A stretch of DNA of 64,000 nucleotides from Sinohyriopsis cumingii (GCA_028554795.2 CM068830.1:47010227-47074226), one strand, 5' to 3'; shown: positions 55,201 through 58,540, counted from the stretch's first letter. The notes: generated by a model from the sequence alone, not told the origin. Program-made: numbers and translations.

Positions 55201-56477
55201 CCTCACTTGGTGCTCAGCATTAAGTGGTTAGGGTTAGGACTGGTTGGCCTGGTGTCAGGATCATGTGACTGGGTGGGACATCATGCTACATGTCTGCAGC
55301 ATGATGCCTCAGTACTAAACATCACTATAAACTGTCACACTGCAGACATCGTAGCGATATGACTGAAAAATTGTTAAAGCTACATTGCAAATCTAAATCA
55401 CACACACGCTATTTAAAGCAAACTTTGAAAAATAAGGAATAAATATTTATCTTTAAACTTATCTGTTACATGTTAATTGTAATATTTGTACATGTATCTG
55501 GGATTTGCCAATTTCAGGTTTGAAGTAGGCCTCTGGCAATTTGTCTTTTTGCCAACTCTTATCAACTGGCTTGTCAGAGATTAATCTGATGCAGCTGGGC
55601 AATTCCATAGCGAATAGGTTTTAACTGTCAATAATAAAACTTGTAAGATTTCTTTAATGGGTGTGTTTGGAAATATAACTCTATTCATTAACCAAAAGGA
55701 GGATTTCATTAAAATCATGACTGATGTTACATAAATGTAGTACCCACAAGGGGTATTATGATCTGTTGTTTATGTGATAATTACAAAGACAAATACTTAC
55801 CTAATGCTTGTCCAACAATTAAATGGACACAAAAAGGGATGTTAAATCATTTTTAAACATCAGACTGTCAATGCTGACATAAATCATTACATGCCTAATA
55901 TGTACCATACAATGACATCAGATGGAAATGCATTGACATGTACTGGTACCACACAATGACATCAGAAAGAAATGTATTGACATGTACTGGTACCACACAA
56001 TGACACCAAAAAGAAATGCACTTACATGTACTGGTACCACACAATGACACCAGAAAGAAATGTACTGACATGTAATGGTACCACACAATGACACCAAAAA
56101 GAAATGTACTGACATATACTGGTACCACACAATGACACCAAAGAGAAATGTAATGACATGTACTGGTACCACACAATGATACCAAAAAAGAAATGTATTG
56201 ACATGTACTAATACCATACAATGACACCAGAAAGAAATGTACTGACATGTACTGGTACCACACAATGACACCAAAAAGAAATGTATTGACAATTAAAATA
56301 TTAGTCATGAACTTTCTTATAAAAACTTGTGTTATCACAAACAAAAAAGTCAATGACTTTGTTAAGACTTTTATGTAACCATGCTTATACCTGAGATTGT
56401 GTACTGCAAGTTGTACAATAGAACAGGCCATGCTCTTCATTAAATTCGGTGTCTCCACACACTGTACAAGTTGGCAT
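54..56477 (-). CDS. TAF1B: TAF1B, TATA-box-binding protein-associated factor RNA polymerase I subunit B (13 coding exons, complete)
   Basis: TAF1B (yeast Rrn7) is the TFIIB-like subunit of the promoter selectivity factor SL1; it helps recruit RNA polymerase I to rRNA gene promoters in the nucleolus. I assembled 13 exons on the minus strand from GT/AG borders; every junction keeps phase and the total is 2,358 bases, about 785 residues plus stop. Residues 1-29 hold a zinc ribbon (C4-x2-C7-x13-C21-x2-C24); residues about 90-420 match the family core, with pieces such as RPWSVYEAFQ, TTLSDILRW, LLGLDDTTER and FVWEDWCKHM in the family order; the last 330 residues form one long exon. Human TAF1B is 588 residues, so this version is longer, mainly in the terminal exon and the acidic linker. 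Exon 5 and the donor of exon 2 are the weakest parts of the model. The identification is confident; exact borders are predictions. Confidence 0.9.
1371..1668 (-). repeat. SINE family B copy (tRNA-derived, CA-tailed), 5' truncated
   Basis: On the minus strand it ends in a (CA)n tail (plus strand 1,371-1,388 reads TG repeats) and carries the same body as the copies at 16.2, 26.8 and 55.1 kb: the catgatg/catcatg block, the block recorded as ggtgtcaggataatgtgac in other copies, and a degraded B box near 1,630. The A-box end is missing. Confidence 0.75.
1740..2960 (-). mobile_element. Decayed Ty3/Gypsy-like retrotransposon pol fragment (RT to RNase H)
   Basis: Read on the minus strand in shifting frames: VDESLAKLAGAKYFTKLDAN (RT), PFRISSAPEFFQKRM (RT), a degenerate catalytic box FLMDGI in place of F-x-DD, KTEKCEFSRSSFRFLGM (RT end), WGLRQEQAFTDIK and STDSSSFGLGAVLWQ (RNase H), SETEQCCTQIKKEALAI, and a remnant ALSRAP. 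Only 2,025-2,447 is a continuous frame. No LTRs, integrase or gag were recognised. It is an inactive fragment. Confidence 0.85.
4119..4620. repeat. Short inverted duplication flanking 4.15-4.55 kb
   Basis: The reverse complement of about 4,119-4,180 resembles 4,555-4,620: both contain a block reading gtagatagggttatc followed by gaaccttg. The arms are imperfect, about 70 bases. Confidence 0.5.
4868..4945. repeat. Tandem duplication, about 40 bp, two copies
   Basis: A segment beginning acctatgttttgaactcc and running through tggataaaata occurs twice back to back with one mismatch. Confidence 0.85.
6012..6297. mobile_element. Non-autonomous hAT-like element (286 bp)
   Basis: It begins CAGGGTTCCAGCCAC and ends in the reverse complement of CAAGGTTCCCATGCAG. 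Its inside is rich in the ccagacctt/aaacctg words seen in the related remnants at 20.9-21.2 and 52.55-52.7 kb. There is no coding capacity. Confidence 0.5.
6567..6943 (-). pseudogene. Non-repeat open segment after the minisatellite, same frame as its 17-residue repeat
   Basis: On the minus strand the repeat frame runs out of the array into about 120 non-repeat residues (ASFEQDRDQSKPTQKL ... MDQHPKCSAIGHLIYPVPSS ... DSLFSEAFATQRG) before a stop. I do not recognise the protein. It lies upstream of the DIRS-like RT in the same orientation, so it may be remnant gag of that element; this is inference. It is not part of the TAF1B splice model. Confidence 0.35.
6944..10505. repeat. 51-bp minisatellite, about 70 copies, open in several frames
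   Basis: A 51-base unit (17 codons) is repeated head to tail across 3.56 kb of TAF1B intron 12. Copies differ mainly at fixed sites (gagaaa/aataaa/gataaa; ccatcg/ccactg/ccattg; tgtggt/tgcggt/tgcagt). On the minus strand the commonest frame repeats INLIPHGFDGQPFSAEP; a second reads NKPDTAWIRWPTFISRT. On the plus strand one frame repeats NPCGIRFIGSAEKGWPS and another IHVVSGLLVLLRKVGHR. The longest open run is 386 residues (7,727-6,567, minus). One-base deletions near 8,152, 8,255, 9,374 and 9,730 and point stops (for example 10,403) break it. Variant units at about 8,146 and 9,368 recur with a 1,222-base offset, showing block duplication of about 24 units. Confidence 0.97.
10506..10783 (-). pseudogene. 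Non-repeat open segment leading into the minisatellite frame
   Basis: On the minus strand an open frame starts MWALVTGEFLCLACSCCQKC and includes AWTKYQWAVVLEVQEKV, then ADVTAVNDSLFKEYEFKS and SDSNSYHSTPHLDKLF, before running straight into the 17-residue repeats. The cysteine group CLACSCCQKC could be a vestigial zinc-binding or signal-like region. It is not recognised. An acceptor-like TTACAG lies near 10,763, but including it would break the TAF1B phase. Confidence 0.35.
10784..11769. other. Intron 12 upstream part, nothing recognised
   Basis: AT-rich sequence with only short open frames. No repeat family or gene was recognised. Confidence 0.5.
11770..11870 (-). CDS. TAF1B: TAF1B exon 12
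   Basis: Acceptor TTGACTTCAG, donor AA|GTAAGT. It encodes DLSELHTVDGILQQYYYMKQ, then GDPKVEVHFSYKL. It joins the terminal exon directly in phase 1, so the 10.7 kb between them, including the large minisatellite, is intronic in this model. Confidence 0.82.
11871..12620. other. Intron 11, unassigned AT-rich stretch
   Basis: No gene, and no repeat with a clear unit. Confidence 0.5.
12625..12800 (+). repeat. SINE family C copy (tRNA-derived)
   Basis: A tRNA-like head (cgcatgctagactcacaacc, then a B-box-like agtttggatccc) is followed by a body containing tgtgtccctggataggtact and ttactccaactgcc, a pattern common in animal tRNA-derived SINEs. One copy here. Confidence 0.55.
12850..13430. repeat. 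Degenerate tandem repeat block, period about 145-165 bp
   Basis: The words ctctgggt(t/c)taacagtgcc, caaaacttaaccaa and gacctactttt recur near 12,920, 13,065 and 13,230. The units are old and diverged. Confidence 0.55.
13683..14360. repeat. Degenerate tandem repeat block, period about 135-175 bp
   Basis: Units with (a/g)aaatcaaattt followed by a gaggctttacatt-type word recur near 13,685, 13,860, 14,025, 14,185 and 14,320, each followed by a caccattttctggcaaa-like word. Confidence 0.55.
14765..14849 (-). CDS. TAF1B: TAF1B exon 11
   Basis: Acceptor TATTGCAG, donor CAAT|GTAAGT. It encodes HQLFVWEDWCKHMDQKLSSC and a short tail. The W-x-x-W-x-x-x-M pattern corresponds to the vertebrate PWFDFRKWYQIMKKAF segment. 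Confidence 0.88.
15149..15370 (-). repeat. SINE family A copy (tRNA-derived, CAA-tailed), degraded
   Basis: Minus-strand copy of the family seen most intact at 43.44 kb: the tail side carries ggttgttgttttgggttcaa, the body aagctactggcaagctttct, and the tRNA-like head lies near 15,340-15,368. Confidence 0.75.
15715..15761 (-). CDS. TAF1B: TAF1B exon 10 (47 bases)
   Basis: A very short exon, ATATTTCAG to AACT|GTAAGT, encoding MISNYAAELVNVLQN. Its entry (phase 2) fits exon 9 exactly and its exit (phase 1) fits exon 11, which supports it despite the small size. Confidence 0.8.
15900..17295. repeat. Degenerate repeat block, period about 130 bp, interrupted by a SINE
   Basis: Units with the words atcgat(a/c)(g/a)..ttctt, ccttactctaagtg and catccacaaagtt recur near 16,075, 16,672, 16,800, 16,930, 17,070 and 17,190. 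The family B SINE at 16,226-16,546 sits inside the block. A related block lies at 43.83-44.2 kb. Confidence 0.6.
16226..16546 (+). repeat. SINE family B copy (tRNA-derived, CA-tailed), near full length
   Basis: The head has an A-box-like tggcctagtggttacag and a B-box-like gcttgaaccctgg. The body has ttaagaggttagtgttagga and tgcagcatgatgtccc, and the copy ends in a (CA)n tail. Confidence 0.85.
17296..18595. other. Intron 9, mostly unassigned
   Basis: No gene recognised apart from the cryptic exon-like stretch at 18,034-18,109 described in the findings. Confidence 0.5.
18596..18691. repeat. (AT)n microsatellite
   Basis: About 95 bases of AT/TA dinucleotides with one short interruption. Confidence 0.98.
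18788..18953 (-). CDS. TAF1B: TAF1B exon 9
   Basis: Acceptor CCTATTTCAG, donor GAG|GTATGA in phase 2. It encodes EMHGYVMGLVQCQSFTW and ends AMSYIIITLKLLLGLDDTTE. The hydrophobic helix followed by LLGLDD is the strongest TAF1B signature in the window; vertebrates have LKLLFLLDD at this position. Confidence 0.95.
19222..19460 (+). repeat. SINE family A copy
   Basis: A tRNA-like head (caggtggccaagtggtcgaa), a B-box-like gggtttgagtctt, and a body with ggttttctgcatttctcctc ending at a short ataacaac tail. Confidence 0.8.
19461..20230. other. Intron 8, unassigned AT-rich stretch
   Basis: No gene or repeat recognised. Confidence 0.5.
20235..20492 (-). repeat. SINE family A copy, near full length
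   Basis: Minus orientation: the tail shows as gttgttgttgttgttttagg at the left; the head with a B box (gactcgaacccacg on the plus strand) and cactcggtcactcggggccc at the right. Confidence 0.9.
20578..21730 (-). repeat. SINE family A copy split by an insertion
   Basis: The tail-side half (20,578-20,706) stops at gacccatgtgaag. The head-side half (21,594-21,730) resumes at gagaagctactggcaagc, the next part of the SINE consensus. The roughly 887 bases between are foreign to the SINE. Confidence 0.8.
20707..21593. mobile_element. Candidate solo LTR (about 887 bp) inserted in a SINE
   Basis: The insert begins TGTTATGT and ends ACATGTAACA, the TG...CA form with short inverted ends typical of LTRs, and holds an AATAAA near 21,513. 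A clean target-site duplication was not found (tgaag against taaga). The part around 20,960-21,195 repeats caaagacctt/ttcccaaac words, so a hAT-like remnant may be nested in it. A DNA transposon is the alternative. Confidence 0.45.
21942..22074 (-). CDS. TAF1B: TAF1B exon 8
   Basis: Acceptor ATTTTTCAG, donor CTG|GTAACA in phase 1. It encodes RRVPTLQSLQKGVGNLAVFL, then EIQNFPEIPMTQLISRYIQQ and LDLP. The L-x-x-FP-x-I pattern and the closing LP (then EM in exon 9) correspond to the vertebrate LPRFPDI...NLPDEM segment. Confidence 0.92.
22735..23430. repeat. Degenerate tandem repeat block, period about 120-140 bp
   Basis: The words accattttcattt, (c)aactagat, gactttccattctggag and gataagattttcaagat recur near 22,970, 23,098, 23,238 and 23,345. 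A related block is at 44.79-45.12 kb. Confidence 0.6.
23594..23690 (-). CDS. TAF1B: TAF1B exon 7
   Basis: Acceptor TTTCTTTCAG, donor TCA|GTAAGT. It encodes WIKSRKFPYFDLASVLPSDM then KRFVGDDRLFGS, matching the segment after LSDLLR in the family (a short helix, a proline-aromatic turn, and a D-x-x-x-FG motif). Confidence 0.92.
24150..26300 (-). mobile_element. Second decayed DIRS-like retroelement
   Basis: On the minus strand near 25,640 it reads KEKAHHINLLETKAILSA, the RNase H signature of DIRS elements. Downstream are remnants such as LAQCPDWL and PQGTFHQVCALW, and near 24,400-24,270 IRDLMESADWHAQSAVSNFH, which resembles the end of the DIRS tyrosine recombinase. The element is broken by many frameshifts and stops and cannot be active. 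Borders are approximate. Confidence 0.55.
26714..26768. repeat. Direct duplication, about 28 bp, two copies
   Basis: The block catcttatccaaggcagtta followed by aagtata occurs twice back to back. Confidence 0.9.
26804..27126 (+). repeat. SINE family B copy, near full length
   Basis: A-box-like tggcttagtggttagtgc, B-box-like gtttgaaccctgg, shared body, (CA)n tail. Confidence 0.9.
27127..28040. other. Intron 6, unassigned stretch
   Basis: AT-rich, without a recognised gene or repeat. Confidence 0.5.
28042..28282 (-). repeat. SINE family B copy, partial
   Basis: Minus-strand body and tail of family B (gtgtggcatcatgcc-type and cacattatcctgacaccagg words); the tRNA-like head is lost. Confidence 0.75.
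28510..30374 (-). mobile_element. CR1-like LINE, 5' truncated, RT largely open
   Basis: An open frame of 305 residues (30,374-29,457) contains DPIPTSLLLECLDPVLPSL, LKKPTLDHNDLKNCRPVSNL, SAYHPCHSTETTLLKVVDDI, LLDLSAAFDTIDHDILLNHL, GVPQGSFLGPVLFILYT and the intact catalytic box YADDTQIY. A shorter frame (29,290-28,859) gives the C-terminal LSRLDYCNSIMSGSSQYLL. The 3' end is a TTA/ATT trinucleotide tract (28,510-28,536), which also ends the copy at 39.9 kb. A frameshift separates the two frames and the endonuclease domain is absent. It lies in TAF1B intron 6, same strand as the gene. Confidence 0.9.
30400..31041. other. Intron 6 near exon 6, unassigned
   Basis: No gene or repeat recognised. Confidence 0.5.
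31042..31163 (-). CDS. TAF1B: TAF1B exon 6
   Basis: The acceptor TTTTCACAG precedes QRERKLFRTRPERMDMLKTV, then CFCYLGLLFTNNITTLSDIL. The TLSDIL-R motif completed by the next exon matches the LSDLLR motif of the vertebrate protein. The donor TTAG|GTAAAT ends in phase 2. Confidence 0.92.
31164..32579. other. Intron 5, unassigned
   Basis: AT-rich; no recognised gene or repeat family. Confidence 0.5.
32580..32793 (-). CDS. TAF1B: TAF1B exon 5: acidic linker (predicted)
   Basis: An open stretch encoding a serine-, glutamate- and aspartate-rich segment (for example EEFYEGDNPQDEEVEIDK). This is where vertebrate TAF1B has a poorly conserved acidic linker. The start at 32,793 follows a pyrimidine stretch, a CTAAC branch-point-like motif and ACGCAG; the end uses a weak donor, AAG|GTTGCT. 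Its length (214, one more than a multiple of three) is exactly what is needed to join exon 4 (phase 2) to exon 6 (phase 0). Confidence 0.65.
32794..33655. other. Intron 4 near exon 5, unassigned, with a short CA tract
   Basis: Only an interrupted (CA)n tract at about 33,478-33,512 stands out. Confidence 0.5.
33656..33900 (-). repeat. SINE family A copy
   Basis: The tail side reads ttgggtttaatgcc and the body aagctactggcaagttttct. The head side near 33,880 reads accactcagtcacccagg. Confidence 0.8.
34140..34345 (-). repeat. tRNA-derived SINE-like fragment (family D)
   Basis: On the minus strand it begins TGGTAGCTCAGCTGGTAGTA, a good A box, and continues with a degraded tRNA-like body. It is not a functional tRNA: no B box or cloverleaf is evident. 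Confidence 0.5.
34346..35535. other. Intron 4, unassigned
   Basis: No gene or repeat recognised. Confidence 0.5.
35536..35793 (+). repeat. SINE family A copy, near full length
   Basis: A tRNA-like head with A box (gagtggccgtgcggtgtaaa) and B box (gggttcgagtctcgg), shared body, tail acaacaacaacaacaacaa. Confidence 0.95.
36250..36560. repeat. Probable dispersed repeat with a poly-G tract
   Basis: Contains taatcacctcttacgacatg, a phrase resembling a widespread invertebrate repeat, followed by twelve consecutive G at about 36,523-36,534. The element type is uncertain. Confidence 0.35.
37319..37361. repeat. (AT)n microsatellite
   Basis: About 42 bases of AT repeats directly abutting the left end of the Tigger-like element. 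Confidence 0.97.
37362..39004. mobile_element. Tigger/pogo-like DNA element, non-autonomous (about 1.64 kb)
   Basis: The left end tagtggaaccctgctataac and the right end (reverse complement CAGTGCAACCCTGCTATAAC) form about 20-bp terminal inverted repeats with two mismatches, of the CAGTGGAACC type used by Tigger/pogo elements. No DDE transposase frame is visible. Internally, about 37,540-37,690 is repeated at about 37,690-37,850 (both with agtatcaacaccgtttact-like words), and 38,625-38,760 is repeated at 38,805-38,900. It is bordered by an (AT)n tract on the left and a (TG)n(TA)n tract on the right. Confidence 0.75.
39003..39070. repeat. (TG)n(TA)n compound microsatellite
   Basis: About 34 bases of TG repeats followed by about 34 bases of TA repeats, between the Tigger-like element and the Penelope-like element. 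Confidence 0.97.
39121..41946 (-). mobile_element. Penelope-like element with inverted terminal repeats, interrupted by a LINE
   Basis: On the minus strand: GRPIISGCNSYNEILSKFI, then LISLDVTSLYTNIPHADGIE, IMGTAKGSPMAPPYASIFM and the catalytic box RYLDDIF mark a Penelope-type reverse transcriptase. At 39,691-39,197 VIYLMICKKCSMQDVGQTLQ, RMNNH and HFNTSNHSLLDFSF mark the GIY-YIG endonuclease (canonical YVG replaced by DVG). Frameshifts and stops break it in several places. About 75 bases at 39,121-39,196 are repeated in inverse at 41,868-41,946. The CR1-like LINE at 39,921-40,800 lies inside it. Confidence 0.88.
39921..40800 (-). mobile_element. CR1-like LINE 3' fragment nested in the Penelope-like element
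   Basis: The same family as the 28.5-30.4 kb copy: the C-terminal frame contains SIRKYLSVDATKTLVCSLVL, LSRLDYCNSVMSGSSQYLLQ and KLQKVQNTAARIILRVPR, and the element ends in an interrupted ATT tract at 39,921-39,950. The frame runs into Penelope sequence upstream (NRNYPTHITEAI belongs to Penelope), which marks the junction near 40,795. Confidence 0.88.
41947..42927. other. Intron 4 near exon 4, unassigned
   Basis: No gene or repeat recognised. Confidence 0.5.
42928..43028 (-). CDS. TAF1B: TAF1B exon 4
   Basis: The acceptor TTTTATCCAG is followed by DGVFKLWITYLAKLGVAFTS and a basic tail ending RSLIKHERQR. This is the helix corresponding to the FWRRYL region of vertebrate TAF1B. The donor AAAG|GTTTAT ends in phase 2. 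Confidence 0.88.
43441..43692 (+). repeat. SINE family A copy, most intact
   Basis: The head has an A-box-like tggctgagtggtctaaaacg and a B-box-like gggttcaagtcta. The body has cttctcatgggtcggtggtt and cgtgctgaaaaatggcgtta-type words, and it ends in acaacaacaa. Length is about 250 bases. Confidence 0.95.
43830..44200. repeat. Degenerate repeat block related to 15.9-17.3 kb
   Basis: Shares gaccttgatc/ccttgacttctgaccc and aagctcaccacaagctttgg-like words with that block. Confidence 0.5.
44785..45125. repeat. Degenerate repeat block related to 22.7-23.4 kb
   Basis: Shares tatccattcaggagg, ataagattttccaagatg, accattttcat and gtgactttctgttcaggagg words with that block. Confidence 0.55.
45642..45685 (+). 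repeat. SINE family B head fragment
   Basis: Only the A-box region (gtggcctagtggttagagca) and a few following bases remain. Confidence 0.6.
45750..45900. repeat. Short imperfect tandem repeat
   Basis: Words gtagagatagtgtagctg and atgtctgtaga alternate with a period near 28 bases. Confidence 0.6.
45903..46470. mobile_element. pogo/Tigger-like MITE (568 bp)
   Basis: Perfect 13-bp terminal inverted repeats CAGTAATACCTCG / CGAGGTATTACTG, flanked on both sides by TA, the target duplication of the Tc1/mariner-pogo superfamily. Similar TTCGCGA-containing words occur near both ends. There is no transposase frame. Confidence 0.85.
47028..48098. repeat. 45-51-bp minisatellite, about 22 copies
   Basis: Units share aatgaatcatggagacaatg and aagtgactgttgcagtctaa. 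Three length types alternate: 51 bp (with aggttttgt), 46 bp (with agat), and at the right end 45 bp, in which gttgcagt is lost and ctctaaagactgg appears. The 51-bp type is open over several units (17-residue period). It lies in TAF1B intron 3. Confidence 0.95.
48282..48394 (-). CDS. TAF1B: TAF1B exon 3
   Basis: Flanked by TTTTTATCAG and AAG|GTTAGT. It encodes EIKHDLGRPWSVYEAFQ followed by IIIQHQVEALIKNGAKP, closely matching the vertebrate segment with the W-x-V-x-E-x-FQ signature and the following helix. Phase 1 in, phase 0 out. Confidence 0.9.
48395..49200. other. Intron 2 near exon 3, unassigned
   Basis: No gene or repeat recognised. Confidence 0.5.
49210..49253. repeat. (CT)n microsatellite
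   Basis: About 42 bases of CT repeats. Confidence 0.97.
49624..49908. mobile_element. Candidate hAT-like MITE
   Basis: The left end agatctcaaacacacagccc and the right end (reverse complement caggg atcataaactcag) are similar inverted ends. The flanks carry a tagata-like word on both sides. The CAGGG start and GGCCCAC words are typical of hAT families. Confidence 0.4.
50527..51045 (-). repeat. Two SINE family A copies head to tail
   Basis: Copy 1 (50,527-50,790) and copy 2 (50,791-51,045) both start with GTT-repeat tails on the plus strand and end in cactcggggc/cactcggggg heads. The second follows the first with almost no spacer, so one probably inserted at or recombined with the tail of the other. 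Confidence 0.92.
51470..51655 (+). repeat. SINE family A copy, partial
   Basis: Lacks the A-box end; the body words cacctctgtctctgtaggtt, gcttgccagtagcttcccat and ttcttccaccaaatatactg remain. Confidence 0.75.
51897..51935. repeat. Perfect hairpin, 17-bp arms, 5-base loop
   Basis: The left arm aataggcagagttgcat and right arm atgcaactctgcctatt are exact reverse complements around a 5-base loop (aattg). Confidence 0.95.
51936..53695. other. Intron 2, mostly unassigned
   Basis: Apart from a hAT-like remnant at about 52,550-52,690 (ending in the reverse complement of CAGGGTTCCTGCAGG), no element was recognised. Confidence 0.45.
53700..54090. repeat. Foldback: long inverted repeat, arms about 120-165 bp
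   Basis: The left arm (about 53,700-53,822) and the reverse complement of the right arm (about 53,920-54,090) share ggaatagata, atgatgtctggactggagt, gttgatcacatgaca and atccttctgtacaaa in the same order. The right arm carries about 50 extra bases. Confidence 0.85.
54307..54400 (-). CDS. TAF1B: TAF1B exon 2: charged linker after the zinc ribbon
   Basis: The acceptor CCCACAG joins phase 0 to DIRVEEREEEMLKEV, which resembles the linker after the ribbon in vertebrate TAF1B. I chose the donor AAAG|GTGATA because it ends in phase 1, which exon 3 needs. The frame stays open beyond it to about 54,250, so a later donor is possible but would not match phase as well. Confidence 0.7.
54580..54665. repeat. 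Short imperfect tandem repeat, period about 36-40 bp
   Basis: Three units with (c)aactgag.., gaggttatatgact-like words. Confidence 0.55.
55092..55412 (+). repeat. SINE family B copy, most intact
   Basis: A-box-like tggcgtagtggtagagtg and a strong B box ggttcgaaccc, shared body including tgctacatgtctgcagcatg and gtagcgatatgactg, tail cacacacg. Confidence 0.95.
55912..56290. repeat. 44-bp minisatellite, about 9 copies
   Basis: Units contain gacatgtactggtaccacac and aatgacaccaaaaagaaatg. The spacing between successive acaatgacac words is 44 bases. It lies in TAF1B intron 1, about 100 bases from coding exon 1. Confidence 0.95.
56391..56477 (-). CDS. TAF1B: TAF1B coding exon 1: start codon and zinc ribbon
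   Basis: ATG at 56,477-56,475 followed by 29 codons beginning MPTCTVCGDTEFNEEHGLF. The four cysteines at residues 4, 7, 21 and 24 form the Rrn7/TAF1B-type zinc ribbon that starts this family. The donor reads CAG|GTATAAG, phase 0. A pyrimidine-rich acceptor-like stretch ending in CAG at 56,531-56,533 lies about 55 bases upstream of the ATG, so the 5' UTR is probably interrupted by an intron. Confidence 0.9.
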
Positions 56478-56531
56478 TTCACTGCTCTTATTTCACTGAG
56501 ATTTATACAATGTAAACTTCAAACCACAACT

Positions 56532-57640
56532 GAAAATAAAAAGCAATTCAAAGGTAATTAAAATTCATTTACTGCTGTAATGAAAATAATTTTTGACAAT
56601 AGTCGGATTAAATTTTTCTGTATGTAGACCTCGTTAACATTTATAGACTACCATACATACTTGCTTATAAGTCAAGTCCTAGAGCAAACAACATGGACCT
56701 TGATCTGTCTCTGCATAATGCACCAGAAGATCTGGGTGTACGTTCACTGTTCTGCTGATTAGTCCTAAAAAGACCTGCACTTAACAGATGTGCCTGCATA
56801 TTATGTGATGGTAGAATTGGGTCTGTGCAGTTTACAGTTACCGGTAGATCCAACTCCTACTCCTAAGTGGCCATAGAAAGTACCAGTTTCATATGCAAAG
56901 AAACAGCCCCCGAAATGTGTTTCTTACTCACATTTCAGGCAAAAATGACAAAAACCTCCAGGGGTTAATGAGTTAAGTAAATGGATTAATCCTTTACATG
57001 TGAGCATAAATAAATAATTTCAAGCAGTCCATTGTTCATTATTGTTGATGTTGTTAATGAGATGAGTCTGCAATCCTATCCAGAAAACAAAATAAACTTT
57101 ATAAAGTTTCTAGCTATAATGCTGGGATTTACAAATTTAAAGAAGTGGGAAAGCTGACTGGAAAATTGAACTGCTTTTCGCTTTTCTAACTGGATCTGCA
57201 TTCTAAACCTTTCTCATCACCAACAAGAGAGAAATAAAATATAATATCGAATATTTTATTTTATCGTTTCTGGGACAAGCAGATAAAATCTATTTTCCAA
57301 TGATGCTGTATATATTTACTTTTCTCCCTTTCTCCAAGTGTAATATATCATCAACGTTTGTTGAAGGAATATTGAGTTGAACTGAAGTTATTGTGCCAAA
57401 AACAAATGAAAAAATGGAAAATAGATACAGAAGCATTTTCAGGAAATGTTCAAGAATATCTTATATACGTTGCAGTCGAAAATGATAGTGTTGTACAGCT
57501 TAGACTGTAATTGCTTTAGTCTGACATTACGTTCTGAAATATAAATTTCTATCTGAATAAAATCCTAAGACAATGAAGAGGATACATTATAAAAATAAAT
57601 TGATCTACATGTCGGTTACTTGAAATGCGATGGTAGCCGA
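56532..57640. other. Upstream of the TAF1B coding start, unassigned
   Basis: If the acceptor-like site at 56,531 is real, this stretch is intron within the TAF1B 5' UTR. No gene or repeat was recognised. Confidence 0.4.
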
Positions 57641-57701
57641 GGCTTGCCGACGTTGGATAAAGTATAATTTAAGCTTCTTACACGAAACGAATCTGTTTCA
57701 T

Positions 57702-57975
57702 ACACAGGTGCTCGACGCGAGCTTGATGTTAAAAAATAATAATAAAGTAAAAAAATCATACAGAGTGACAAAAATACCTTAGATTACCCCGATGACCCGT
57801 TCTGACATAGGACCCTCTCTATCATAATATATAAGACACAGGTGCTCGACGCGAGCTTGATGTTAAGAAAAAAACCAATCATCTAAAGGAAAAAAATCAT
57901 ACAGAGTGACAAAAATACCTTAGATTACCCCGATGACCCGTTTTGACATAGGACCCTCTCTATCATAATATATAA
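57702..57975. repeat. Tandem duplication, about 134-140 bp, two copies
   Basis: Both copies run from acacaggtgctcgacgcgag through acagagtgacaaaaatacct and cgatgacccgttttgacata-like words to atatataag; they differ by a few substitutions and small indels. Confidence 0.93.
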
Positions 57976-58387
57976 GAGAGAAGGTACGGAACTTCCAAAT
58001 ACTTCGCTCCACCCATGACCCTCGATTTCCTTCTGCTATTTCCGTCTTTCACGACTATATTATATGACTTGTTTTACTTCTGAGATATTTTTCTATCCAT
58101 CAAGCTATCATTGACTTTTCTGCGTTGTACCAAACTGAAGTTACGGGCTCCGAAACGTGCGATTTTCGCGAAGTTTTCCTTTGTGGACACTTCCGTGCTC
58201 ATCTGAAAACCGGTGACAAGAGCGATATGGGCAATGTTTTCAACTCTATGGTGCATCCCTTCTTGAATTACAGAACAGCGGTAGATGCAAAAGTAAGTTT
58301 TTTTTACTTACCATTAACTCGATTCAACTTTAGGAATCCTGTTCCATGCAAGTATTATACACTGTCTTCTTCGCTGCACAATATTGG

Positions 58388-58540
58388 GCTCCAACTTGGA
58401 ATACGCCATTTCTCGAGAAATTGCGCGCAACAACTTGGAATTTCTAATTGTTGCGCTCTTTCTCGAGAAATTGCGTGGTAGTTGGCTCCAACTTGGAATA
58501 GCCATTTCTCGAGAAATTGCGTGCAACAACCTGGAATTCC
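58388..58540. repeat. Palindromic repeats with three TTTCTCGAGAAA sites
   Basis: The 12-base palindrome TTTCTCGAGAAA occurs at 58,409-58,420, 58,459-58,470 and 58,505-58,516, each followed by TTGCG. A longer unit starting gctccaacttggaata recurs at 58,388 and 58,485. Confidence 0.93.

Noticed and set aside
55895..56482. 195-residue minus-strand frame over the 44-bp array
   Set aside because: It overlaps TAF1B exon 1 in a different frame, and its repeats arise from the minisatellite; 44 is not a multiple of three, so the frame rotates.
58125..58481. 118-residue plus-strand frame in the CpG-rich stretch, and the opposing 60-residue frame
   Set aside because: Both strands are open over the same bases, no partner exon was found, and the end of the plus frame runs through the palindromic repeats. 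Kept only as a possible promoter/UTR region.
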